This document shows positions 15,890 to 25,525 of a DNA stretch of 64,000 bases, piece after piece. Where the stretch lies: the NCBI GenBank assembly GCA_000687975.1, contig JIAB01000001.1:744001-808000 (forward strand), given 5' to 3'. The notes under the pieces are model-generated. The model had not been told where the DNA came from. It saw only the letters and a list, made by a program, of their open reading frames with translations, and ran no database searches. The position numbers were made by a program, and so were the translations under genes. Position 1 is the first letter of the stretch. Each line of letters begins with the position of its first letter. The DNA comes from Lachnospiraceae bacterium AC2031 (GTDB taxonomy: Bacteria; Bacillota; Clostridia; Lachnospirales; Lachnospiraceae).

Positions 15890-17287
15890 ATGTTATCTTA
15901 CTCATTTTTAGATGATAAATCAGTACCGCTTTATGAGCAGCTGTATCAGTTTATCCGCGATGATATAATGGAAGGACGTCTAGACACGCACAGTAGTCTT
16001 CCTTCTAAAAGGAGTTTGGCAAAGCAGCTTTCTATCAGTATCACAACCGTTGAAAATGCATACAATCAGCTGGTGTCCGAAGGATATATCTATTCCAAAC
16101 CAAAGAGTGGATATTATGTCAGCGATATTCCTACGGCTCCCAGTGAGACACCTCGTTATAATGAATCCTCATATAAACACGTTAAAACAGATTCTGTAAC
16201 CAGCGAAAAAGAAGATAGACCTGAATACTATGTGGATTTTAGTTCAAATGCCAACGATCCGGCTACATTTCCTTTTTCAACCTGGGCGAAGATCAACAGG
16301 GAGATTCTATCAACAGAGCAGACAAAGCTTATGACTAACTCTCCATCCAACGGACTTGCAGAGTTAAGATACGCAATCGCAGAATATCTTAAAGAATTTA
16401 GAAACATTTATACTCATCCTGACAATATAGTTGTGGGTGCCGGTACTGAAACCTTATATTCTATTCTTGTGCAATTACTGGGATTCAATCTGACATATGC
16501 TGTAGAAAATCCTGGATATGAGAAGATATATAAGATGCTTAGCTTAGGAAATCTTAAGGTCAAAAGAATTCCTATGGATGAGTTTGGCATTATCCCACGA
16601 AGGCTTATCAACGAAGAGGTAAATGTAATTCATACTACCCCATCTCATCATTTCCCAACAGGAATCACTATGCCCGTCAGTCGCCGCAACGAGTTGCTTA
16701 GCTGGGCTAATACTTCTGATAAAGAGAAATATATAATCGAAGATGACTACGACAGCGAGTTTCGTTTCAGTGGAAGACCTATTCCTTCACTAACAAGTAT
16801 TGATAGAAATGAGAAGGTAATCTACATGAATACATTTACTAAGAGCCTGGCATCTACAATACGTATTAGTTATATGGTTCTTCCTGACCATCTCAGAGAC
16901 TTGTATCATGAGAAGCTTTCATTCTACTCATGTCCTGTTTCAACCTTCGAACAGCTGACACTGGCCCGCTTTATAAGTAAAGGCTACTATGAAAAGCATA
17001 TCAACCGAATGAGGACCGCCTCCCGTAAGAAACGAGACCTGCTACTAAAGACAATAAAATCCAGTCCCATTGCCCGCTTTTCTGAAATAAGCGAGGAACA
17101 GTCTGGATTACATTTTATATTACATATAGATCTTGGAAAAAAAGATACAGAATTTATCGAGGCCTGCCTTGAGAAAGATATCCATATCGAGGCTATCGCT
17201 AAAAACAGTTTCATGATCAACTACTCCTCTATCCCACTGGATAGGATTGAGGAAGCAGTGAAGAGGCTGGCAGGTGCAGCCTGTTAA
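15890..17287 (+). CDS. MocR/PdxR-type regulator (GntR helix-turn-helix plus aminotransferase domain)
   Basis: A 465-residue protein with AAAGGAAG before the ATG. Residues about 10-75 are a GntR winged helix (PLYEQLYQFIRDDIMEGRLD, then SKRSLAKQLSISITTVENAYNQL). Residues about 110-460 resemble a fold-type I aminotransferase, with NPGYEKIYK, EDDYDSEF and the pyridoxal-phosphate Lys in NTFTKSLAST. This is the MocR layout. PdxR members sense pyridoxal phosphate and control B6 synthesis or salvage; the divergent kinase gene makes that role likely here. Other MocR proteins control GABA or other amine pathways, so the ligand is inferred. Confidence 0.85.
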   Translation: MLSYSFLDDKSVPLYEQLYQFIRDDIMEGRLDTHSSLPSKRSLAKQLSISITTVENAYNQLVSEGYIYSKPKSGYYVSDIPTAPSETPRYNESSYKHVKTDSVTSEKEDRPEYYVDFSSNANDPATFPFSTWAKINREILSTEQTKLMTNSPSNGLAELRYAIAEYLKEFRNIYTHPDNIVVGAGTETLYSILVQLLGFNLTYAVENPGYEKIYKMLSLGNLKVKRIPMDEFGIIPRRLINEEVNVIHTTPSHHFPTGITMPVSRRNELLSWANTSDKEKYIIEDDYDSEFRFSGRPIPSLTSIDRNEKVIYMNTFTKSLASTIRISYMVLPDHLRDLYHEKLSFYSCPVSTFEQLTLARFISKGYYEKHINRMRTASRKKRDLLLKTIKSSPIARFSEISEEQSGLHFILHIDLGKKDTEFIEACLEKDIHIEAIAKNSFMINYSSIPLDRIEEAVKRLAGAAC

Positions 17288-17290
17288 GCC

Positions 17291-18118
17291 TCAGAGTTCT
17301 CGTTTTTCTTTCTCGTTTTTCTTTCTCGCTTTAATAAGCATAACAAGTGATACGATGACCATTACGATCACAACTGAAAAGATTATATATATGACAAAGC
17401 TACTTTCACGCACAACCTGTTCAGGCTCACCATTATCATAGAAAACATATACGGAATCATCTCGTTCTGACAGCTTAAGATCATCACTAATCTTTAAACC
17501 ATTTCCAGTTGATTCAGGAGTCTTAGCATCAACAGAGCCTTCCTCACTATCTACTAAGATACTTGGAAGATCACCGATAGCCACTTCTGAATCTTCTGAT
17601 GAAGAATCCACAGTTGAAGAACCTGTTTCATCCGAAGACTTTTCTGAAGTCGCATCAACATTCGATGAGGATTTATCTGATACTGCATCAACATCTGATG
17701 AAGATGTTCCAGCTTCCTGAGATGTTTCCTGGGAAGAAGGCTCAGATGTTGAACCTGTCTGCCCTTTATACTTTTGTACATCTGGATCATCATCAAATTT
17801 ACCATCAAGATAATCCTGATAAGCAGCTGCAGCTCCTGCACGAGTTGGTGCATATCCATGAGCCGAAAGCCATGCCTTTGCTGCAGCTATCTGCTCTTCT
17901 GAATATCCAGAGGAAGACGCACTACCCGAATCCGATGAATCTCCCGAATCAGATTCACCACCTTCTACTCCCATCTCTGCTACAGAACTCATTGCAAAAA
18001 CTCCATTTTTATTTCCAGCACAGATTGATAGAGACAGCAAACATGCCACCAATATCATCACTACATATTTTTTCATATTAGTTTTCATACCACCTACAAT
18101 AACACTATTAATCTTCAT
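17291..18118 (-). CDS. Secreted or membrane-anchored Ser/Glu/Asp-rich protein
   Basis: A protein of up to 275 residues. A signal peptide (about residues 15-35, YVVMILVACLLSLSICAG) is followed by a short globular part with EEQIAAAKAWLSAHGYAPT and AAAYQDYLDG. A long low-complexity Ser/Glu/Asp region follows (about 105-185), then a C-terminal membrane helix (about 245-268) with a basic tail. It is thus probably tethered to the membrane with its acidic stalk outside. Two in-frame start regions, created by a 30-bp duplication, leave the start open (18118, 18088 or 18076). I do not recognise the family. Confidence 0.7.
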   Translation of the reverse strand: MKINSVIVGGMKTNMKKYVVMILVACLLSLSICAGNKNGVFAMSSVAEMGVEGGESDSGDSSDSGSASSSGYSEEQIAAAKAWLSAHGYAPTRAGAAAAYQDYLDGKFDDDPDVQKYKGQTGSTSEPSSQETSQEAGTSSSDVDAVSDKSSSNVDATSEKSSDETGSSTVDSSSEDSEVAIGDLPSILVDSEEGSVDAKTPESTGNGLKISDDLKLSERDDSVYVFYDNGEPEQVVRESSFVIYIIFSVVIVMVIVSLVMLIKARKKNEKEKREL

Positions 18119-18136
18119 ACCGCTTACTATAACACT
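18075..18136. repeat. 30-bp imperfect tandem duplication over the start region
   Basis: Two copies (18075-18106 and 18105-18136, 26 of 32 bases equal) cover the ribosome-binding area and start codon of the secreted-protein gene. The period of 30 bases keeps both ATGs (18118 and 18088) in frame. Confidence 0.7.
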
Positions 18137-18202
18137 CTAGAAGATTTTCTTCAAATATGTTATATTGTTATTCGATTTTTGTAACTTCGGGGAGATAATA
18201 AA

Positions 18203-19297
18203 ATGACACAGAACAAAGTTAACATCGATTTAAGTAACAAAACTATTCTTATAACAGGAGGAGCCGGATTCGTTGGAGCCGCACTTATAATGCGCCTGTT
18301 AAAGGAATCAAAAGCTAGTACCATAGTCAACATAGACAACGTCAATAATTTCTATGATACAAAACTAAAGCAATACAGACTTGACTTAATTGAAAATGCA
18401 GCAAAAGAAAGCTCAGTTAACTATGTATTTATCAAGGGAGGTATAGCTGATAATAATCTTCTCAGAAATACCTTCACCAATTATAAGCCATCTATCGTTG
18501 TAAACCTGGCAGCACAGGCAGGTGTAGAATATGCAGCAGATCATCCAGATGCATATCTCGAGAGCAACATCATCGGATTCTACGGAATACTCCAGTCATG
18601 CAGATACAGCTACGGAAATGGTCATAACGGTGTTGAGCACCTTATCTTTGCTTCTTCAAATTCAGTATATGGCGACAACAAAGATATACCATATCGCGTA
18701 GAAGGAAAAGCTGATACTCCTGTATCACTGTATGGTGCAACCAAGAGATCAAATGAGCTCTATGCTTACACCTACAGCAAGTTATACGGAATCCCAACTA
18801 CAGGTCTTAGACTCTTCTCTGTATATGGACCAGCCGGCAGACCTGACATGTTCTACTACAACGCAACAGAAAAGCTTACACAAAATAAAAATATAGCTCT
18901 TTTCAACTATGGAAATCACAAGAGAGATATGATATATATCGACGATGTAGTTGATGGAATAATGAAAGCTATGGTCAAGGCACCAGAAAGAACAACCGGA
19001 GAAGATGGTCTTCCTGCTGCACCATATGCACTCTACAACCTGGGAAGCGGCACTTCGATAGAGCAGCATGATTTTATGAAGACTCTTCAGGACGAGCTGA
19101 TAAATGCAGAAGTTCTCCCTCAAGACTTTGATTTCGAAGCACATAAAAAGTATGTTGGAATGAAGCTGGGAGATATCCCTGTAACCTGCGCAGACATAAC
19201 TGCATTTGAAGAAGACTTTGGTTTTAAACCAACGACTGATCTAAAGACAGGACTTGGCGCTTTCGCTAAATGGTATAAAGAATATTACAAGATTTGA
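18203..19297 (+). CDS. NAD-dependent sugar-nucleotide epimerase, UDP-glucuronate 4-epimerase-like
   Basis: A 364-residue extended SDR enzyme with GGGGAG before the ATG. The NAD-binding GGAGFVGAA is at about residues 17-25, the active-site Ser in SSNSVYG near 152, and catalytic YGATK near 178. The overall match is to UDP-glucuronate epimerases (FYDTKLKQYRL, YGPAGRPDMFYYNATEKL). It is a paralogue of the gene at 27176, sharing most motifs, but differs where the family has QAGVRYS: here it reads QAGVEYAA. The substrate may therefore differ. It stands alone and ends in a strong terminator. Confidence 0.8.
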   Translation: MTQNKVNIDLSNKTILITGGAGFVGAALIMRLLKESKASTIVNIDNVNNFYDTKLKQYRLDLIENAAKESSVNYVFIKGGIADNNLLRNTFTNYKPSIVVNLAAQAGVEYAADHPDAYLESNIIGFYGILQSCRYSYGNGHNGVEHLIFASSNSVYGDNKDIPYRVEGKADTPVSLYGATKRSNELYAYTYSKLYGIPTTGLRLFSVYGPAGRPDMFYYNATEKLTQNKNIALFNYGNHKRDMIYIDDVVDGIMKAMVKAPERTTGEDGLPAAPYALYNLGSGTSIEQHDFMKTLQDELINAEVLPQDFDFEAHKKYVGMKLGDIPVTCADITAFEEDFGFKPTTDLKTGLGAFAKWYKEYYKI

Positions 19298-19345
19298 AAA
19301 TCAAGAGCCCAAGGAGTAATAACTCCTCGGGCTTCTTGATTTTTT
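19297..19345 (+). terminator. Strong intrinsic terminator after the first epimerase
   Basis: Long stem built from AAAATCAAGAGCCC and GGGCTTCTTGATTTT, with an inner AGGAGT/ACTCCT helix, followed by seven T. It also separates this gene from the converging Wzt operon. Confidence 0.9.
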
Positions 19346-19397
19346 TACCACCTATAATATCAGTATTCATGTTGTATTATCTTTAAGACAATATTTA

Positions 19398-20663
19398 TTA
19401 TTCTTTCGTCATATGTTTTATTTCAGGAAACATTACGTATCCCCACTCATTATGATGCCAGTCCATACGATTATTCTCGTCCACCATTAATACCTTCTCA
19501 AAAACAAAGGCATCCGTAACCATGTCATGGATTGTGGCATTACCATATACATCCACACTATATGCAGCAAGATACACAATGTATTTTCCAGGCGAAAGCC
19601 AGTCTATGTTCAACTCAGTATTTATATGGTTGTCGCCCTGTTCCACCCGGATATCTGACTTTGTCGTTGCCATTCCCACACTGACATCTGCGGAAGAATA
19701 GATAACCCAGCGAAATGCCAGATCATTAAATGCTTTTTCCGCCTTAAAATCCACTCCAATCCGGATGTTTTCGCCTTTGTAGAAAATCGGAAACCCTGTC
19801 TTATCCAAAAAGCTGCTTTGATTAATCCATATCTGTCCGTCACCGGAATGACGTTTCTCATCCTCATACGTGTTTACCAGTTCAAGTTTTCTGGTGCTTC
19901 CCATATAACACTCAATACCAGCTTCCACCTCACCGTCATAAATCAGGTGTCCTTTTTCCAGAACAATCACTCGATTACAAAGCCTTCTGATAGTACCCAT
20001 ATTGTGACTCACATAAAGAATGGTCTTTCCTTTATCCCTAGAAAGTTCATTCATCTTATCCAAGCATTTTTTCTGAAATGCCATATCACCCACAGCCAGC
20101 ACTTCATCCATGATGACGATTTCAGAGTCTAAATGAGCAGCCACAGCAAACCCCAGCTTTACAAACATACCTGAAGAATACCTTTTAACAGGTGTGTCGA
20201 TGAATTTTCGACACTCAGAAAACTCGATTATATCTTCTATTTTTTCATCGATCTCGCTTTTACGCATGCCCAGAATGGCACCGTTCATGTAGATGTTCTC
20301 ACGCCCGGTCAATTCCATATGAAAGCCGGTGCCCACCTCGAGCATAGAAGCCACACGGCCGTTTAATCCGATCATTCCGTCAGTAGGTGCTGTGACCTGC
20401 GATATCAGTTTAAGCAGTGTGGACTTTCCTGCACCATTATGACCGATGATGCCGATACGTTCTCCTTTATTTATCGTAAAAGACACATCATCAAGCGCCG
20501 TAAACAATTCACCGTGAACAAAGTCCTGTCCAATCGGACGTGTCGGATCTTTTTTCCCCTGTGCCTTAGCACCAAGACGCTGAAAAGCATCCCTCAACGT
20601 AGTCTGTGCAATCTGTCCGAGCATATATACTTTTGACAGGTTTTCAACCTTCATTATGACCAT
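19398..20663 (-). CDS. Polysaccharide ABC exporter ATPase, Wzt/TagH type
   Basis: A 421-residue ATPase with AAGGAGA before the ATG. Walker A GHNGAGKST near 74, signature YSSGM near 163, Walker B VIMDEVLAVGD near 185. As in Wzt and TagH, the strands around the nucleotide site are offset, and a C-terminal domain of about 170 residues (from about 245) with a beta-sandwich character is added. In Wzt this domain binds the glycan end. It works with the permease just upstream. Last gene of a leftward five-gene block with GC near 45-50 %, above that of the flanking sequence. Confidence 0.87.
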   Translation of the reverse strand: MVIMKVENLSKVYMLGQIAQTTLRDAFQRLGAKAQGKKDPTRPIGQDFVHGELFTALDDVSFTINKGERIGIIGHNGAGKSTLLKLISQVTAPTDGMIGLNGRVASMLEVGTGFHMELTGRENIYMNGAILGMRKSEIDEKIEDIIEFSECRKFIDTPVKRYSSGMFVKLGFAVAAHLDSEIVIMDEVLAVGDMAFQKKCLDKMNELSRDKGKTILYVSHNMGTIRRLCNRVIVLEKGHLIYDGEVEAGIECYMGSTRKLELVNTYEDEKRHSGDGQIWINQSSFLDKTGFPIFYKGENIRIGVDFKAEKAFNDLAFRWVIYSSADVSVGMATTKSDIRVEQGDNHINTELNIDWLSPGKYIVYLAAYSVDVYGNATIHDMVTDAFVFEKVLMVDENNRMDWHHNEWGYVMFPEIKHMTKE

Positions 20664-20675
20664 TTTGCAATCTCC

Positions 20676-21539
20676 TTAAATGATATCCATGAAATTACGC
20701 TCCGTCTTGTTAAAGCAAAGTAGCCCCACAAACAGAATCACACCCGTAAACGCCCAGCTGATCAGGTACTCAAACAGATTGAAATATCCGAATCCAAAAA
20801 AAGCCAAACGGAATGTTGTCAAAACTGGTGTCAGGGGATTTAACACATATATGCCCCGAAATGATTTAGGCACAAGCTGAAGTCCGTATGCGATCGGGCA
20901 AAAATACCTAAGGATCTCCAGGCCAAAGGTAACCAGCATGAGAAGATCCCTGTATCTGGTCGTGAATGCTGAGATAATAAGTCCAAGTCCCATTGACAGC
21001 AGCATCATCTGCAGGATTAGCAGTGGTACCATTAAAAGCCATGGTGTAATAATGATGCTCGTTCCACCCTTCACCAGATAAAACAACCAGAGTGCCACGA
21101 ACATTCCCAGCTGAATCACGAAGGGAATAAGCTTTGAAATAGTCACCGAAATCGGCGAAACCAGCCTTGGAAAATAAACCTTTCCCATCACTGAGCTGTT
21201 ATCAATGAACACTTTTGTGGTTGTTTCAAATGTTGTCGAAAAATATATCCAGCAAATATTTCCTGACATGTAAAACAAAAACTGTGGCAAGCAAAAATCC
21301 CCCGCAACATCCGCCGTCGTTAGATTGGCCAACTTGCCAAAGACTATCACAAACACGATTGTGGACAAAAGAGGCTGGATTACTGCCCAGAGCGGTCCCA
21401 AAATAGTCTGTTTATATCTGCTGGTAAAATCTCTTTTTACAAACAGAAATATCAAATCTTTGTATTGAAATGTTTCGCGAAGATGCAGATCAAGCATTTT
21501 GTGCTCTGAAGTAATCTTCTTTTTAAACTGTTCTGTCAT
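20676..21539 (-). CDS. Polysaccharide ABC exporter permease, Wzm/TagG type
   Basis: A 287-residue ABC-2 family membrane protein with about six helices. The amphipathic N-terminal segment LHLRETFQYKDLIFLFVKRDF and RYKQTILGPLWAVIQPL are the usual opening of the family. It forms the channel for lipid-linked glycan export with the ATPase 12 bases downstream. Its start overlaps the end of the glycosyltransferase gene upstream. Confidence 0.9.
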   Translation of the reverse strand: MTEQFKKKITSEHKMLDLHLRETFQYKDLIFLFVKRDFTSRYKQTILGPLWAVIQPLLSTIVFVIVFGKLANLTTADVAGDFCLPQFLFYMSGNICWIYFSTTFETTTKVFIDNSSVMGKVYFPRLVSPISVTISKLIPFVIQLGMFVALWLFYLVKGGTSIIITPWLLMVPLLILQMMLLSMGLGLIISAFTTRYRDLLMLVTFGLEILRYFCPIAYGLQLVPKSFRGIYVLNPLTPVLTTFRLAFFGFGYFNLFEYLISWAFTGVILFVGLLCFNKTERNFMDII

Positions 21540-22773
21540 GTTTCATCCCATCCATCATTTGTTTTGCCGTCCGATCCCATCTAAAATGTGTAACACGGTC
21601 CTTCCCGCGAGCAACCAGCGATTCCCGAAGAGACGGCTCTTTCAGTAATCTTTTATATGCCTTTATATGTTCTTCTTCATCCGTTGGCAATATTAATAAT
21701 GCTGCATCACCAGCCACTTCCGGAAGTGAACTTGTATTACTCGTAACCACCGGACACCCCTCATTCATTGCCTCAAGCACAGGAAGCCCGAAACCTTCAT
21801 ACAGGCTAGTAAAGGAAAGACAGAATGCTCCTTTATAATATGCCCCGATATGTGAGTCGGGAACATAACCGCAAAAATTGACCAGATGGCGGTCCTCCTG
21901 CGCAATCTCTGCGCTTTCCAAGATCTTATCAGGATTCTTACAGCTCCCGACCACAGCAACCCGGTAATCCGTAAGGGAACACTCTTTGATAAAGCGAACT
22001 CCTGACCGGATCTGCCGTTCCACATTTTTATGTGGTACCACATTTCCAAGGATAAGCAAATACTTTTCCCATGAAAGCCCCGCATTCTCTATTATGCTAT
22101 GCGACTCCTCTTCCGTTCCTTCTTCCGTTTTGGGCGCATAACCATTGTATATCACTCGGATATGCGAAGAATCTGCTTTCGGACAGTGTTTGAGAAAATC
22201 CCGCTTCGTGCACTCTGAGATACAAAAATAATACTTTTCCGGGGAAACACGCTCTAACACATCATAGAGCCAGTAGCCTCTTCGTACCGGAAACTCATCC
22301 GCCACAATCGGAATCAGGTCATGGATAATCGTATAAATTGGAACCCCGGCCTTTTCGATTGCCAAAGGGGCAGCCTCACAGGGAGAAAGGAATGCATCAT
22401 AATCCTTAAAGGTTGCCGCATCCCAACCAGCCCTAAGTCTATACATCTTATCACACATACGAATCAACCTTCCGCTGCCTCTTAAGTGCCTCTTCCCTTT
22501 TTTTTCTCTCTTCTCATTTAGCTTTTTTATAGAATACCTCAACTTACTATGTAACGACTTCCTGACCGTCGTAACAGAAAGCTCAAGATGGGCAAGCTGC
22601 AAAAAACGTTCAACGACTTCCTTATTCTCAACGGATACGTACACAGTAACCTCTGTATCTTCCATCCTACAAAACTCATCAAGCAATGCCGATGCCACAA
22701 AAAAAATACCACTTCGGCCGGAAGTACCACATTCAAAGTTAGAAAAAATATCTCCAAAAAACAATAGTTTCAT
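21523..22773 (-). CDS. Glycosyltransferase, family 4 (GT-B)
   Basis: A 416-residue protein with GGAGA before the ATG. The C-terminal half holds the GT4 nucleotide-sugar site: LILGNVVPHKNVE near 240 and the acidic pair in SLYEGFGLPVLEAMNEGCPVV near 325-345, then SLPEVAGDAALL. The N-terminal acceptor half includes DLIPIVADEFPVRRG. It is likely to add a hexose in the glycan exported by Wzm/Wzt. The gene overlaps its neighbours by a few bases on both sides. Confidence 0.87.
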   Translation of the reverse strand: MKLLFFGDIFSNFECGTSGRSGIFFVASALLDEFCRMEDTEVTVYVSVENKEVVERFLQLAHLELSVTTVRKSLHSKLRYSIKKLNEKREKKGKRHLRGSGRLIRMCDKMYRLRAGWDAATFKDYDAFLSPCEAAPLAIEKAGVPIYTIIHDLIPIVADEFPVRRGYWLYDVLERVSPEKYYFCISECTKRDFLKHCPKADSSHIRVIYNGYAPKTEEGTEEESHSIIENAGLSWEKYLLILGNVVPHKNVERQIRSGVRFIKECSLTDYRVAVVGSCKNPDKILESAEIAQEDRHLVNFCGYVPDSHIGAYYKGAFCLSFTSLYEGFGLPVLEAMNEGCPVVTSNTSSLPEVAGDAALLILPTDEEEHIKAYKRLLKEPSLRESLVARGKDRVTHFRWDRTAKQMMDGMKHDRTV

Positions 22774-23675
22774 TCAGATTCTCCTTCATACTTATCACAT
22801 CTCTTAAACACCTTCCGATAGAACCTTAGCATTGTCTGCATCTCTCTCTCTTTTCCATGTTCTTTCGCAAAAATCAAAAGCCATCCTTTAAAGCCAATTG
22901 GTTCATAGTACACCTTCATATCACGACAAACATAGAGTGTACCGTGTTTTAATACTCCTCTGTTAAATGGAATATGTTCACACAGATGTTCGAATTTTGA
23001 GCTTCTTTTGTTTTCCTCTACCACATACCTAAGGTCACTAACAGCACTATAACGGTAAATCCCCACGCCCCCAAAGGCAGAGCGGCAAGGAAGAAATCTA
23101 TTTTTCTTCAGTGCTTTCTGCGTAAAGCGTCGAAGCTCCAGCATTTCTGCGTTAGTCATACAATCCCCCACTTCGTTCACAGGCGGATCAGGCAGATAGG
23201 CAAAAAGGTCATAATACAAAACCGGAATCCTTAAAGGTCCTGCCTTCAGATAATACCGGCCGTTAGCAAATAATGCGGCCCAATCAGCCGGTGCATCTTT
23301 CAAAATCTTTGCAACCGATGATACATTAAAATCCAGATCGCCATCAATTATAATATAGTAATCAGGAACATAATTGCTTTCCTTTACAAGATCTAGGCAC
23401 CGATTTCGCAGGAACGCCATTTTTTCGATTCTTGGAAGCTTGTCAATGTTGGGATCGTTAAACATATCCAGTTTTACATTCGAGTGCGACTTACCATATG
23501 CACGAAGAATGTTTCGTGTCCGATCCTTACTTCCGTTTTCTACTACAAAAACACAGCTATCTTCAAAGTACGACCGCAAGCGCTCTGTCTTTTTCAAAAA
23601 AATAGGCAGAGTCTTTTCACAATCTCTTACCAGAAAAACGATTGCCACTTTCTTTCGAAATCTCACAACTCTCAT
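22770..23675 (-). CDS. Putative GT-A glycosyltransferase, CAP59-like
   Basis: A 301-residue protein. It starts with a nucleotide-binding strand (KVAIVFLVRDCEKTLPIF), then VVENGSKDRTRNIL and the acidic IIDGDLDFNV, the metal-site position of GT-A enzymes. FGGVGIYR and a His-containing CEHIPFN region follow. The pattern resembles the CAP59/mannosyltransferase group seen in capsule loci rather than standard GT2. The donor is unknown. Overlaps by four bases with genes on both sides, so it is tightly coupled. Confidence 0.7.
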   Translation of the reverse strand: MRVVRFRKKVAIVFLVRDCEKTLPIFLKKTERLRSYFEDSCVFVVENGSKDRTRNILRAYGKSHSNVKLDMFNDPNIDKLPRIEKMAFLRNRCLDLVKESNYVPDYYIIIDGDLDFNVSSVAKILKDAPADWAALFANGRYYLKAGPLRIPVLYYDLFAYLPDPPVNEVGDCMTNAEMLELRRFTQKALKKNRFLPCRSAFGGVGIYRYSAVSDLRYVVEENKRSSKFEHLCEHIPFNRGVLKHGTLYVCRDMKVYYEPIGFKGWLLIFAKEHGKEREMQTMLRFYRKVFKRCDKYEGESE

Positions 23676-24418
23676 CCCTTCAATATCTTTTTTAGTTTTC
23701 TATACAGTCTCTGTTTCGGCGAAATATCTCTCCAAGAACCAGCACAACAGTGAACTGCGTAATTGCTTTCCTTTTCAAGAAACTTCGTTCCCGCACAATA
23801 AGCAGACGGATAGATTGTCATTCGATCACCAATTTTTTGCAAGCAATCCTTATACAAAAAGCCATATTTCCGTGCACAAAGAGCAAAGATATCAGGTGCC
23901 AGAATGCTCATATCCGGATTCCCCTCTGGGGTCAAGAACAATCTGTTTTGATAGCTATCCATACAATCTTTGACAAAGACGTTCCCCTTCTCTGCTCCAA
24001 GAAATGCCGCCTGCATACAAAAACCCGGTATATGTGTTTCTACAAGTGCCTTCCCTTTCTCATCAATCAGATTCCTGTATGGTATAAATCCTTCTTCATG
24101 ATATTCGATAAAGGAAAAAAAAGCATTATCAAGGAACTCATCAATTCTCTTTTTCACCAATATGTCCGAATCAAAATAAATCCCACCCTCTTGATACAGA
24201 ATAAACAGTCGCAGATAATCCGTTGCAAAAGCCCACTTCTTCTTAGCTATCGCTTCTTTCACATAATTAGGCATATCCTCCATTGGAAAGTCTTGCATCT
24301 TCCACTCTCGCACAGTATAGTCCGGCAGAACCTTTGTCCAGGAGTGGATGCACTCATTTATTTCGTCCGACTTGGGAGAGCCAGAAAGCCAGACATAATG
24401 TATTGTTTTAGGTATCAT
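23672..24418 (-). CDS. Glycosyltransferase with DXD sugar-binding motif (GT32 type)
   Basis: A 248-residue protein that opens with IPKTIHYVWLSGSP, the hallmark of the Gly_transf_sug family. The DXD motif lies in EGGIYFDSDILV near residues 93-104, preceded by the conserved AFATDYLRLFILY. The C-terminal AVHCCAGSW matches the family's late His/Trp motif. Related enzymes transfer mannose or galactose. Lies inside the leftward export block, overlapping its neighbours by four bases. Confidence 0.87.
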   Translation of the reverse strand: MIPKTIHYVWLSGSPKSDEINECIHSWTKVLPDYTVREWKMQDFPMEDMPNYVKEAIAKKKWAFATDYLRLFILYQEGGIYFDSDILVKKRIDEFLDNAFFSFIEYHEEGFIPYRNLIDEKGKALVETHIPGFCMQAAFLGAEKGNVFVKDCMDSYQNRLFLTPEGNPDMSILAPDIFALCARKYGFLYKDCLQKIGDRMTIYPSAYCAGTKFLEKESNYAVHCCAGSWRDISPKQRLYRKLKKILKG

Positions 24419-25479
24419 TCTTTTCCTCCAGTAAAATAATTAATAAACTTATCTGCCACAACACTGCTCTCATAGTTTTGCAGATACACTTCTCTATTTA
24501 AAGGGCTAAAGGTTCGCACTCCACTTTCCAGATAAGTATTTATATTATTTATAAACGCAACCTCATCTTCACATAAGATACAGTCCTCTGATAGCTGATA
24601 TCCTTCAAAGCTTTCCTGTGTTCCAAAGATGACTTTCCCATACATCATTGCTTCGCAAGTCTTTGTCTTCATTCCGGAACCGCTGACGATCGGCATGACA
24701 ACTGCGGCCGCATTTCGGTACAACTCAGAAAGATCCTCCACATATCCATAAAACCGTATCTTGTCTGACGGGAACCGTCCCGCATACTTTTCCATATTCT
24801 TACCTGCCACGATCAGAGAAGCATTGATTTTTGGCATACAGTTTTCACAAAACCAGAACAAACCTTCCGTATTACCAAAAAAATCACACCCTATAAAGAG
24901 CAAATATAATTCTTTGTCTGTATCCGAATGCTCTCTTTCCGTAAACGCATCTTCCATCGAAGTTGGAATCAAAAGATCACTCCCCCGACCATAAAGTTTT
25001 TTCAATCTATCAGAATCTCTTTTGTTCAAAGTGATGACCGTATCCGAATAACGTACTAGTCGTCTTTCATAAGCAAAGATTGCGTGCTTATGAAAACTAC
25101 GCTTCAACTTTTTAATTAAACCCTTCGTTTTTTTATGCTGTTGGCAAAAATAATCATATTCTACGTTATGAAAAAAACTTATTACCTTCCTCTTCCGTAG
25201 TGAACGTCTACTGAAGGCCTCTTCCGTAGTACCATCTATAAAAACAAGGTCAGATTCTTCAACCTTACGTAGCAACTCTTTATCAAAACCACACTCACAC
25301 CCCGTCAGAACCTGAAAATTTTTAACTCTTTTAGAAAACCAATTCGTTGGTCTATGAGGTACGTAAAATAAAACTTCATCTTCTCCTGCCATTTTTTGCA
25401 AGAGTGCCAGATTTCTTTTCCGAATTACACTTCCTCCATAAGCCAAATCGTCTTGTGGATATGAATAATACAAAATCAT
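24415..25479 (-). CDS. Glycosyltransferase, family 4 (GT-B)
   Basis: A 354-residue protein with AGGAGA before the ATG; first gene of the export block. The C-terminal GT4 site is visible: LFIGCDFFGNTEG near 190, RFYGYVEDLSELY near 230, then MPIVSGSGMKTKTCEAMMYGK near 250-270. The N-terminal half lacks a signal peptide and is basic. The acceptor is unknown. No good promoter is visible upstream, though an inverted repeat lies at 25526. Confidence 0.83.
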   Translation of the reverse strand: MILYYSYPQDDLAYGGSVIRKRNLALLQKMAGEDEVLFYVPHRPTNWFSKRVKNFQVLTGCECGFDKELLRKVEESDLVFIDGTTEEAFSRRSLRKRKVISFFHNVEYDYFCQQHKKTKGLIKKLKRSFHKHAIFAYERRLVRYSDTVITLNKRDSDRLKKLYGRGSDLLIPTSMEDAFTEREHSDTDKELYLLFIGCDFFGNTEGLFWFCENCMPKINASLIVAGKNMEKYAGRFPSDKIRFYGYVEDLSELYRNAAAVVMPIVSGSGMKTKTCEAMMYGKVIFGTQESFEGYQLSEDCILCEDEVAFINNINTYLESGVRTFSPLNREVYLQNYESSVVADKFINYFTGGKE

Positions 25480-25525
25480 TTTTTTTATCTCCTGTTTGGG
25501 GAAATTTGTTAACGCGCGTATTCAT

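Noticed and set aside
23374-24439. Overlapping plus-strand frames of 199 and 229 codons
   Set aside because: Antisense to two glycosyltransferase genes with clear motifs; composition is that of a shadow.
19398-25479. The export block as a phage or integrative element
   Set aside because: No integrase, transposase, tRNA or attachment repeats; homologous exchange through the epimerase genes explains it better.
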